Made by a program: the position numbers and the translations under genes. From the NCBI GenBank assembly GCA_001414485.1, contig LLEY01000142.1, forward strand, positions 186,001 through 250,000: a DNA stretch of 64,000 nt. Reading direction: 5' to 3'. Positions 10,903 through 21,461 of this stretch are shown piece by piece (within the stretch, counting starts at the first letter, position 1; each line of letters begins with the position of its first letter). Source of the stretch: Calycina herbarum (lineage: Eukaryota; Ascomycota; Leotiomycetes; Helotiales; Pezizellaceae). The notes under the pieces are model-generated. The model searched no databases and had not been told where the DNA came from. It worked only from the letters and a program-made list of their open reading frames with translations.

Positions 10903-11452
10903 ATGGCAAAAAAAGGTACGTACACCCTCAATTACCTTCCAAAATCCAAGTCCACTTTCCTACTTCCAGCCAGCTCTTCGCAATCCTCCCGGACCTTGCA
11001 GTCCCCCAATCGCCCAATACCTCCTAAATACCAGCAGCTAACCTTTCACCCTCACAGTCAAATCCCGCACCATCTCAGTGCGCCTCATGTCCATGGCCCT
11101 AACCGGCTACTACAAAACCCTCATGCGACCGCGTGTCCACCGACCTCTCAGCATGCTGAAATACGATCCCGTCGGTATGTTTTCCGCCCTTGTCGAGCTT
11201 CCCTTCCCAACCCCCCTTCCTCTCGGAAATCCCATGGATCTCTGGGTCTGTTCCTGGCATACATGGCATATCATATTTGGGGGATTAACAAAGTGGCCAG
11301 ACACAAAGGAAACATCGGAGCTTCACGGGGAGAGGATATAAATGGCAGAGCACACAAGGCTTGCTACGTCTTGAAAGAATGGAGTGCTAACTTACTTCAC
11401 CATAGTACGAAAGAAGGTCCTATTTCTCGAAGTAAAGCGCGGTGGAAAATAG
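10903..11452 (+). CDS. MRPL39: Mitochondrial large-subunit ribosomal protein bL33m
   Basis: A tiny three-exon gene: 10903-10915, 11058-11174 and 11406-11452. Joined, they encode 58 residues, a normal length for fungal L33/Mrpl39. The protein starts [14 protein letters not shown], contains [11 protein letters not shown] and ends in the family-typical FLEVKRGGK. It should sit in the large subunit of the mitochondrial ribosome near the E-site side. The first exon is only 13 nt (four codons plus one base), which is why the gene is hard to see. Both introns have good borders (GTACGT...CACAG and GTATGT...CATAG). Phase is kept at both joins. I recognise the protein itself, so the call is strong despite its size. 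Confidence 0.93.
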
Positions 11453-11784
11453 ACGTCACATTACAACCCTCGAATTCCTCCTATGATTTTACATGGCATA
11501 ATACTGTTGGAATTTTATGGTGTACGAAGAATTGCCTCTTGCTGCGGCCAAAAACGTCACGAAAAAGGATTGGGTTTGCGCATTGTGTATACTAGGAAGG
11601 AAACATAGCATGGGATGGCGTTCAGGGTGTACAATCACAACCACAAAGCATATTTTATGAGATATATTGAATCGTTTCATTCATTCATTCATTGGAGCAA
11701 CTCGTGCCCGAGCAAATACATGTGAATACCTAGGTACATGTCGGTATCTAGCGGATTGAATAACATTCTAAAGCAAGAGATCCT

Positions 11785-11970
11785 CTCAACCTCGATTAGT
11801 ACAGCAAAATTTGGAAGGACCAGCTGGATGAAATGGGCAAAAGTTCCTTCTCTTAACCTCCATTAATTCAGCAACATTTTGAGAGAGACCAGCTAGATGA
11901 CTTCTCTCAACCTCTATGAATTCAGCAACATTCTGACAAAGCTCAGCTAAATGAAATAGGCAACAACTTC
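11785..11970. repeat. Degenerate 55-65 bp direct repeats
   Basis: Three imperfect copies in tandem. Each has CTCTCAACCTC or CTCTTAACCTC, a word like ATTAATTCAGCAACATTT and then ACCAGCTGGATGA or a variant. They begin near 11785, 11850 and 11900 and end just before the stop codon of the minus-strand coiled-coil gene, so they fall in its 3' untranslated region. Confidence 0.6.
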
Positions 11971-11980
11971 ATGATCTCGT

Positions 11981-14900
11981 TCATCGTCTGACAGGGTTCC
12001 TAGCTTTCGGAGTCGCAGTAGGAGGTGGAAGTGATACTCGGGGGGAGGCCGAGAAGAGTGCAGGTTCAGGTGCAGCGATTGATGAAGAGCGGTTGGAGGT
12101 TCTTCTAGCAGGGGCCAATGGTGGAGGAGGCATCTTGGATCTGTTATTGCTCAAAGTTCGAGTCATCATGGCCTTAGGGGCCTTAGGGGCCTTGGGAGAC
12201 ACGAGTTCCGATTCGGCTTTCCGCTTTGTACCTAAGCCTTTGAACGCACCATTCCGGCGGGACACTCCACCGTTGTGAATTGGTGACATCTTTGGTACCT
12301 GGTGTCTGTTCGATGTAGAGCCAGATGCCACCCGATTGTAGGGATTCTTTGGGGGCGTATGCGTAATGGGCTGATCCAATGGCGCTCCCATATTGATTTC
12401 TCGGGGACCATAACTCGTAGAGCTAGGTTTCAAAGCGCTCTTGAGCGCAGAAGCAGAAGTCTTGCGGTGGCTCGGTTGTCTTCTTGCTGGTGCTCTGCTG
12501 GCTATATTCTGAGCCTGCAACTTTTCAAGTTCCTCATCTGGGTTTGAAAATTGCCGAGAAGTGGGAGTCGGCTGGTAATCGGATGGAGTCGGCTCTACCA
12601 TAGTTGACGATGCGGATTCACTTGCCTTCTTTGCTCTCGCCTTCTCATACACTGTACCAAGTTGTTCGTAGTCACCATCAAACTCGTCAACGTCAGTAAG
12701 TGCACTGTTCGCACTCCAGTGTCCAGAGTCCATTGCAGAAAATGGTTTCAAAGGGGTGCTCTGCACAGGCTGAGAGGACAATAGGGTGCGGGAAGCTTGA
12801 GACGCCCCTCGCCCAGAACCGAGGCTTTCAATATCGGCTTCCTGATAGCGTATTCCAGTAGGCTCTTGAGGTCGTGGTTCAGAATCTGGCACAGATTTCA
12901 AAGTAGCATTCGAACCTTGAGAGTTGGTTGCATTCCCAAGTATGCTGGTGCTAGCAGCTCTAGGAAGCCCTAAACGCCCGGATGGTCTGCGCTTTGGAGG
13001 CAAGGAGGGTTCTCTTAGGTTGGCCAGAGGCATAGGCGAATTATCTTGGGAATCCTCGATGTCTTCCTCGAATTGGGTTTCTCGAATCTTTCTTTGACGA
13101 GTGAAATGCTTTTGCGAATTCTTCCGAAGCATGTTTCTCGGAGTATCCATCTTTTGAGAAAGATGAGGCCGCAAAACCGCGTCATCTTCTCTCATCGCAG
13201 CATCCGCTTGAAGCTCCGAGATTTGCTTCAAAAACGCCTCCTTCTCTGCAGCAACCTGAGCGGGCTTCACGGATTTCGCAAGCTCTGCTTTCAGATCCGC
13301 GATTTGATTCTGAAGCACCTGCTTTTCTGTAGCAACCTGGGCAAGCTTCATAGACTTTGCAAGCTCTGCTTTCAGATCCGCGATTTGATTCTGAAGCACC
13401 TGCTTTTCTGTAGCAACCTGGGTAAGCTTCACAGACTTTGCAAGCTCTGCTTTCAGGTCCGCGATTTGATTCTGAAGCGCCTCCTTTTCTGTGGCAGCCT
13501 GGGTAAGCTTTACCGACTTTGCAAGCTCTGCTTTTACATCCGAGACGTGATTATGGAGCATTTCATTCTCGGCAGCAAGCTCATTAGTATGTTTCTGAGC
13601 TTTAGCTCTGCTGCTCTCATATGACTTCCGACGCCGCTCTTCTTCCTCGTGTAACTTCTTGTTATCTTCGAGCTGTGTAGTTGATTTTGACTTCAACTGA
13701 TCAAGTTCAGCCTCCACCTCCTTGAGCGTTTGTTTGAGACTCTTGATCTTTCGGTCAGATTGAAAGGTGGATTCCTTTCTGACCTTCTCGGCAATCTCAT
13801 TATCCTTTTTTTTCTCGGCTGTGAAGGAATTACGAAGTTCTTGTTTTTCCTTCTCGTGGCGACTACACCGACTTTCATACTCCCCAACCGTCCCTTGAAG
13901 ACTCAGGTTCTCTTTTTGCAAACGAGTCAACTCCTGTAGTTGCCCTCGGAGGCTTGAGTTCGTGCCCTCAAGTACCTCGATTTTGGCAACCAATCGTGGG
14001 TCTTCTCTCGGCAAGGCCTGTGCGGCTTCTAGCTCCTGTGTCTTTGATTCTAACTGGCTGCGGCAGTCATTCAGATGACGCCGACTGTCTTCGAGATCTC
14101 CCGCTAGCTTTTCCTTTTCCTGCTTCGCAGAATTCTCAGTAGCGGATAGAGAGTTATTCTTTTGCTGGAGCTCTGAAACTTGAGCTTCGAGTTTGGTCTG
14201 TTTCTGGACATCACCCACGAAACCGCTGAGCGACGCCTCGAAATCTGCGGCGAGTTTAGATACGACTTGTTCGGTAGACGCTATGCCATCCTGCGAAGGA
14301 GATGGAGGCTGTGGAATTTGTGCGAAAAGATTCTCAATTTTCTTTACCAATGGGGACGATGGTTGGATTTCGTGTGTCTTGAGTTCATTGAGGATTTTTG
14401 TGGCTTCGTCAAACCTAGAAGGATCAGCCTTGAAATTATGGCAGCTTATTTGAGGGGGGAGAGTGACTTGTTTTGAAGGGAAGTCTCCGAAGAGAGCAAT
14501 TCGGCCAACGGTCCGTTTTCTTTGGACAATTCCATGGTAACTTTCTGAGGGAGATTTTCCAAGGTACTAATGAACTTTGTATGCGCCTCTTTTTCTCCAT
14601 TCAATTGTTTCTGAAACTTTTCAGCCTTACTTCTCTCTTGCTGTGCCGCGAGTAAATATTTGTCCATATCCTCTCTTTGACTTTCGATGGTTTGCGCATG
14701 ATTGGCGTTTGCTTGCTTGACTAAATAGCAGCGTTAGCAAAAGCTAACTTGCAATTTAGAATGCAATACCAACCTGCTTCTAGCTCCTCCTTGATGGCGT
14801 TTTTCTCACCCGTAACTGTGTTTATCGATCAGTGCTGAGGTGAGTTAGGAAATGAATAGATTCAACCTTACCTTGTTCAAGAGTTTTTTTTGCTTCGGCA

Positions 14901-17323
14901 GCAGCCTTTTCTGCGTCTGCAAGCGTTCTCAGTTCTGCCTTTGCACTCCTAAGTTCGTCGAGAGCGTTCGTAATCTTTTCCGCAGCAGCTTTATTTTTGT
15001 TGGCGGCCTCTTCGTTCTTGTTTGCGGCTTCTTGGTTAATACGTGCGGCTTCATCATTCTTGCTTGCGGTAGCCTCATTCTCCTGTTTAGAGGCCTTGAT
15101 TTCTACTGCTGCTGCCTTCAGAACATTCTGGTGGTCAACGACTTTGTTCATATGTTCGGCGTACGTCTCTCTGAGACGTTCCCATTTGCGAACCTTTCTC
15201 ACCGTCTCGACTTTCTCGGCTTCCAAGTCTTCGATTCTATTCGTTGCTGCTTCCTCGGCCTTGCGTATAGATAGCAGATCCTTGTGTCTTGACTGAAGTT
15301 GCTTGTCTTTTGACTGGAGCTCCTCCTTGCTGGATTGAAGGGCCTCGTCTGTTGACTGAATTTGCTTCTCCTGCTCCTTTAGTCTTTCTTCGATCGACTT
15401 GATTTCTTCCTCCTTTTCCTCTAGTTTAGTCTCTAAAGAAGATATCTTTTCTTCGTAGATTCTGGAAAGGTTTTCACGCCAGGCCCAATCATTCAAGGTG
15501 TTCGATTTTGGGCGGACCTTTTTCGGTTCTGATGGTACGTCTCTGGTTACTCGTTCGGCTGCCAAAGCAACAGGTACTTTCTCTGCTACAAAAGCATTGG
15601 GCCGATTTGGCAGCTCAAGGGGCATGACGTCGACTACTTGTTCGGCCGCCGAAGGAATGGGGACATTATTCAATTTTGGAGAGGCAGAAACTGCTTTCGT
15701 AGTCTGCATTTTAATGCTGGGAGCACTGGTGACCACAGGTTTGGACATAGGCTTTGAAATTTTTGCATTGTGGATAGGGCGGAGTACTTGAGGTTTGGGC
15801 TCTTGTAGAGAGGCAGGTGTATTTCTCTTCATCATAGGGCGGGATACTTGGGGTGCGGGCTCTTGTTGAGGAACAGGTGTATGTCTCTTCATCCGGGCAG
15901 ACACGTTGGAGCGTTGGGATGTTTCCGACATCGCCGGTGATTGTGCTCCAGCACGATGAACTGGCTGCGTAAATGAAGCATCGTATGCTGGATGTACAGG
16001 AGTGATTGGACGTGCCTCGCTATTTCTTGGCTTTTCCAGGCCACACTGGGAATCCGCAGAGATTGTTTGATTTTCTGGAGGACAGACTTGTTGTATTTCG
16101 TCCTGCATCTGACGAGAGCCAGTCTGTTTGAAAGGAGTCGTCTTTCCTTGCACCTCTGGGAATGGACGAGCCAAGGTTGGCGATGCCCGATGTGTTTGTG
16201 GGATACGGAAGTTGCCTTCTTGTACCAAACTCTTTTTTCGACCTGTGGTTTTGGGTGCTGACTGAGGAACCCTTTTTCCCTCCGCGGGTGCTTGTGGATG
16301 AACTGGCCCTCGTTTGGGGGTCTCCTGGGGATCCACGGGCAGCTTTTGGGTCATGGGCTGCTCAGGCAAAGCTCTACCTGAAGATTTTGGCAAGCTCTTG
16401 GATACAGGTGTTTGGAATGTGGTCCCGCTACCAGTGATGTTTGTTGGTACGGCTGTGATGTTCTCTGACGGCTGGGGGTCGGGTGCTGGCTGAGAAGGTT
16501 TCATAGAAGAATGGGCGGGGCCACGCTTAGTCGTGGCATCTGTCCGAGTATGAGAGCGAATCGTTGAAGCTGGCTTCTGCTTGTGTGAAGGTGCAGCAGT
16601 GTTACCAGGAACTTCAGATGCTGGTTTTGCAGCTGGAGGTTGAGCAGCAAAAATCTTTGTGCTACTGCTTGTAGAGATGTTTGAAGTTTGACCCGATGTA
16701 GTTGATGCATTGTGGAGAACGTTGGAACGTTGGGTGATGGCCGGAGTTTGGACGTTAACACTACCAGTAGGCACTGGAGCCACCACATTGACCTTCGATG
16801 GAGTAGGTGCAATGGTGGCAGCTGGAGAGGGTGCTGGTGGTTGATCCAAGGGTGTAGGTGCAGGTTGTGCTGGGGGATTGTCACCGCTTGCACTTACCAC
16901 AGCAGGAGGTTTCTTCTGACCAGGGATGTATGTGAATTGGCCAGCGGTGTGCTTTTTTGCTGCTGCAAATTTGAAGCTGGAAGGAATATCTTCGAGGGGA
17001 TCTGTATCGGGTCTCACGAAAGGAGTGAACGTTTGAGCCTTCGAAACGACAGAGGTCGATGTATTCGCGGATGTTTGGAAAACAATTATGTCGGGGGCTT
17101 GTGTGTCTTTCTCGAGATTGACAAATTGGGTTTCTTCGACCACAGCTTGGGCATCAACATGACCACTGTCGCGGGCATTTTCATCGACCTCGATGTCTCT
17201 GTTGCCATCTGACATCACCGCGTCGTCGTTGCCAAAGTGGGTATCGAAGTGTGCAGACTGGGGGTGGGGATCGTAGTCCAGGTCCACGATTTGGCTGTCT
17301 TGCAGAGCCGGGTCGAGCGCCAT
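11981..17323 (-). CDS. Giant coiled-coil protein, possibly cytoskeletal or spindle-pole type
   Basis: Four exons on the minus strand (17323-14872, 14815-14774, 14720-14468, 14414-11981) make 1726 residues in continuous phase. A likely 5'UTR intron lies at 17396-17335 (GTATGT...TTGCAG) just before the ATG. Residues 1-610 are Pro/Ser/Gln-rich and disordered. From about 615 a long Glu/Lys/Gln-rich coiled coil runs to about 1330, including Ala/Asn/Lys-rich EAANKNEEA repeats and four 27-residue repeats. The tail is basic, rich in Ser and Pro (SSKPS, MPPPPLAP). This is the architecture of fungal spindle-pole or microtubule-associated scaffold proteins, but I cannot assign a family. The third intron (14467-14415) has a weak GTCACT donor; reading straight through instead needs a frame change. 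Confidence 0.75.
13218..13550 (-). repeat. Four tandem 81-bp coding repeats
   Basis: An 81-base unit recurs with exact spacing (GCGATTTGATTCTGAAGC at 13299, 13380 and 13461, with a more diverged copy on each side). It encodes a 27-residue coiled-coil unit of the type AELAKSVKLTQVATEKQVL plus NQIADLK. High nucleotide identity between the central copies indicates recent expansion or gene conversion. Confidence 0.85.
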
Positions 17324-17396
17324 TTCGAAGTTGACTGCAAAGTGCAAATTCTGGTCAACAAAGATGCACACTATCCTATGAGCATTGCCCACATAC

Positions 17397-20300
17397 CTTT
17401 CCAACCAATCCGCAGATGGATTGGTAGGTTTTTGTCAACTTGTCGATGGGGGAAGTGATGATGTGGCAGGGGAAAAGATGGAAAGAGTACCTAGGTAGAC
17501 TTTCGAGGCTCGCTTGCGATTCCCGATTGGGACGACAACCAGTTGGGTTTGAGGAAGGAGCTCGACGCGTTCCTTCCTCGCCAGTAAAATCACGTGAGGG
17601 TTGAGAGCACCCCGCCCATGCGTGAAAACGAGGGTTTGGAGAACAAGTGTCAAAGGCTGCCTTCCACTTTCCAAGAATGCGACTAAGTGCAAATTCCGGA
17701 ATTCGATCCCTCCTACGGAATGTCGTAAATTTCCTACTGCCTTCGGGATCTCGGAAACCTCTCACAGACTTGGAAAGCAAAACTGCAGAGAAAGAACAGC
17801 ATTGGACATTTTCCTTGCGCAACGGGTCAAAGGCAACGTCGATATGCCTTCTTCAAATGGTCAATGCTCAAGAATTCGACGAGTTTCAATAGAAGGCATT
17901 GCGCCGACTTTAGGTCAAGAAATCTTGGAAACTCGACACTCGACATCATGAGTAATTAGGCATCAAAGACCAAAATGTAAACAATTTAAGATACTCCCCC
18001 AATTCGAAAATAGGTGCAAATAAGCTAACTCCGTACAAAGTAGCACAGCAATAGCTCATAATAGATCAATTCTAGATGCATCTTTCAGGAGATCCTCTCC
18101 AGCTAACCAAATCTTGAGTTTGAATACCCAAGTTTGATCCAGCTTCAAGAACATCAACCAAAGGGATTCTCTCGAAAAACAACTTCTATCTTGGAAACGG
18201 AACCCTAAAGACCCGAACCTAAACACCCATAATAAAAGAAAGGTAGGACAACATCTCTCATAAATAAAGTCAGTGTAACTAGACGCAAGCCCCCAGGGGA
18301 ACCATCTTGCAACCCCTTTTCCACCAGCTTGAAGAAGTTGTTTTTGATGAGAACAGAGGCTCTTTCAAAGTCTGTCTATAAAAATAACGGCACCCGCAAC
18401 ATCCGAAACCAACCTGGGTAAAACAACCATTTACCCACGGCTAAATTACAACTTTTAAAGTTATCTTGCATCTGCAGAATGGCCTGCAACCCGGAAGAAG
18501 ACGCCACATAGGAAATGTGATTCGTATCCTCCTTTTCGGAAGTACTTTGGAAGTATAGTATACAAAGTTTGGTACTTAGTGACATGGGAATTTATAAGGT
18601 TGTATACCTGGATTGATATTTGATATGTGCTAAGACTCAACGGAGTGTTGAGATTTGACACCTTACAAATATTGGTTATTTAAAATCTGACAGGCTGAAG
18701 CAAGAAGACTGGGCATTGCTCCGCGAATTTAGTGCGATTGGGATGCTGTAATAGTAAATGTATCGCGATGAAGAAAAGAAAAAAGAGCAAAATAGTCGAA
18801 AAGTCAAGCGAAAGCCAAAAAACCAAAAAAAGAACAACCCGAAATGTGTGATGTAAGTGCAACTCGACGCCACTCAGCGTAAAATCACCCTCAGACAACA
18901 TAACTCCTTTCCACCTCCGGCACCAAAGCCTCATAACCAGCCACCACATCGGGCGCTTTGATAGGCCCGATACCTAGCTGAACATCTACCTGTTTGTTCC
19001 TAAGTACTCTTTTGGAAGTGGGTCTGGGGGTGGGTCTGTGGGCCGAGGATGTGCCGCCACCAGGTACTGTAGGAATTCGTGACAGTATTCTCGAAGCACT
19101 TGCACTTCTACAATTGGTTCTAACTCTTTACTTTTGATTGAACGAAACACTCTACGATAAATACAAGCGTTGCTCGAAAAGGGTTGAAGAATTAGAAACC
19201 CGAGTTCTTAATTCTCCTAAACCGTCTCGATCAATAGCTCTGATTATCCGACTATTTTCGCGCAATCTTCGAGTAAGAGAAGTAACGGAGAACAATGTCC
19301 GATCGTCTTACTTCGAATGGTTGCCTATTGTGCTGCTCGTAAATTATCAATATTCTCCAGCCTCGATGGGAAATACTACTCTGGTCGTATATATGTTTAC
19401 GACCCCTCCGCCTCGAGAGAAGAGGTTTCGTACCCGATGACAGCAAAAGCCTCAAGCCCAAAGCCCGTCGTACCCACGCTCCTTCGAACTCCCGCGAACA
19501 CCATCGACGCCATGGTACATTGGCAAACGTCCATCAACCTATAAACCCCCACCAAAGCGGTTAGATTCCTATATCATCAAGAGAATATACTTCCCCAAAC
19601 CCAACCACCTTCTCGAAAGTCACATTATCTCCCATCACTAACGTCTGGCGTGAAACATCACCACCTATTTCGAGGTGGTGGAGGCATCAAAATTGTCTTC
19701 AGTAGTGTCAAAAAATGTCGTGCCCCATCACCACCAAGTACTGCCATCACATCACCACCCCCACAGAAAGAAAATCTTTACCTCTTTCCCCTCTTCTCCA
19801 AAAGCCAAGTCACAAGGTACCAAATACCGACCAACAATACCTCTCTACCAAGTCCTGGCAGCGCGTAGTACGACGTGCCAGCACGCGCAGATTGCATACC
19901 GGCAGTCATCTTCCCCGAGCGACCCCACCATATGCAGCGCGCTTCTGCAGTTAGTCCTCTCTGTTGGTCCAAAATCTGCTTGTCCGATTACCTTAGCAAA
20001 GCAGAGGTGCTGTAAATAGCAGTCGCACAGTAGAGGCACAACCAATGCTGACGTTGAAAGCAGTCTTGGGCCAGCAATAAAGAGGGGTCGAAAAAAAGGC
20101 CCTTGTGGCACCCTGCACTCGCTAAGAAATGCAAGCCTATGAAAATAGATTAGCCCGCAGAGTAAGCGCCCAACTCCAGCATCACCACAGGGGTACCATC
20201 TCAAGTCAGAAAAGGAATACCCAATCAGACATGCCAACTCGGAAGTTCCATCTCCCGCTTCTATCTCAAGAATTTGTGATTCAGTTTCACGGCCAGCCAA

Positions 20301-20573
20301 GGGTCTCCTCCACGATATCTAGTGAGATGGGTTTCTTGGGGTGAGGCCCAATAATAGGCCACCATGTAGCCGCTCCCATCTCATAAGTAAAAGGTGATAC
20401 CGCTGCATCAAAGAACCTTCAATCACACCACTGCAGAAAAATACCACGCTCTGCCGTTCTTCTCCCACACCTCAGGCTTGCTTCTCATCACTGTCACATT
20501 CACGATCTCGAGACGCCGTCATTTCATTGGTCCATTTGCATATACGACTTGGGGGAAAAAAGAGATATACAAT
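17397..20573. other. Gene-poor intergenic region
   Basis: About 3.2 kb between the coiled-coil gene and the TM-protein gene. The left part should contain the coiled-coil gene promoter. Apart from a possible minus-strand exon at 18891-19066 (listed separately), only short overlapping frames on both strands are present. Stretches at 19300-19540 read plausibly in more than one frame, so I make no call there. Confidence 0.45.
18891..19066 (-). CDS. Possible terminal exon of an unrecognised gene
   Basis: On the minus strand an AG acceptor at 19067 is followed by an open frame of about 57 codons ending in TGA at 18891-18893. The reading is Gly/Pro/Ser-rich and then well-formed (QLGIGPIKAPDVVAGYEAL, ending SYVV), which looks more like protein than its shadows. 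I could not find a convincing upstream exon, and a second frame over 18950-19080 is also open. It may be a small-gene 3' end, a relic or chance. Confidence 0.28.
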
Positions 20574-21307
20574 ATGAAGTCCCTTCTTCTCCTCAGCTTC
20601 CTGCTGAACTTCCTCTTCCTGAAAGCTACCGCTCAAGATTTTGTTACAACCGCAAAACCAACTGCTACTTCATCTGTTGTTCTTACGCCCGAAATGTCTG
20701 CAAGCGCCGCTTCCTCGTTCTTTTCCTCCTTAGCAACGACTGCACCCCAACAACCAGGAGATGGTGAGTTTTGCCTAAATAAAACTCGGTTTGTGTAATA
20801 GTGATCTAACTTTTTTTTTCAGGGCCAACTGCTGGGGATGCTGGATCAAGCGCTGGTGCTGGAGATAGTGCTGCTGGAGCATCTGGACACGATGGCGGCT
20901 CTATTACTCTGTCGAGAGGCGCAATTATTGCAATAATTGTTGTTGCAAGTGTAATTTGCATTCTTGGGAGTAAGTTCAGCCATTCCAAGAGAACCATGGT
21001 GTATGAGTTAACCATCTTTGTAGTTGCCATGTCTGTACTTTGGTACTTCGCAAAGAAGAGATCATGGGAGGTCCGCGCGAAGCTCAGAAAATCCGCACGA
21101 AAAGTCGCCATCGCCTTGACTCCAAGAAGAACAACCTTCCCAAAGGATGTGCAAAACCGTCGAGGATCCACTAAAGGCTTGACCAAGATAGAAGAGGTCC
21201 CCAACACACCAAGAACAAATGACATCGAGAAAGGAGGAAAGATGGCATCATTCGAGATGTCCGAACCGCCCAAACAATCCAAATGGGGGAGGAAACTAGG
21301 TCGGTAA
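20574..21307 (+). CDS. Small secreted/type I single-pass membrane protein
   Basis: Three exons, 20574-20763, 20823-20969 and 21024-21307, encode 206 residues. The N terminus is a clear signal peptide (MKSLLLLSFLLNFLFLKATA). It is followed by about 70 Ser/Thr/Ala/Gly-rich extracellular residues and one transmembrane helix near residues 98-117 (AIIAIIVVASVICILG) that is interrupted by the second intron. The cytoplasmic tail is basic and about 95 residues long, with many Lys/Arg and Ser/Thr. Introns are 59 and 54 nt with GTGAGT and GTAAGT donors. The topology is like a wall sensor or small mucin-type glycoprotein. No catalytic domain is present and function is unknown. The gene converges with ENP2, whose stop codon is about 150 bases away. 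Confidence 0.88.
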
Positions 21308-21461
21308 TTGAGCGGAGGAGAGGAACCTGTAATGAAGTTGATGTGTCCCATTTGATGATTTGTGGTTTGTTAAGCGTCGGCGTTTGTTTGGAATACCATT
21401 TTTCGAGTATATATTAGGGGGCATGGTTATAGCTTGGACATATGTTTTAGATTCGATGCCA

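Noticed and set aside
13046..13624. A 192-codon plus-strand frame antisense to the coiled-coil repeats
   Set aside because: It mirrors the 81-bp repeats of the minus-strand gene, giving an artificial Leu/Cys/Arg repeat. The minus-strand reading has proper exon joins and coiled-coil composition.
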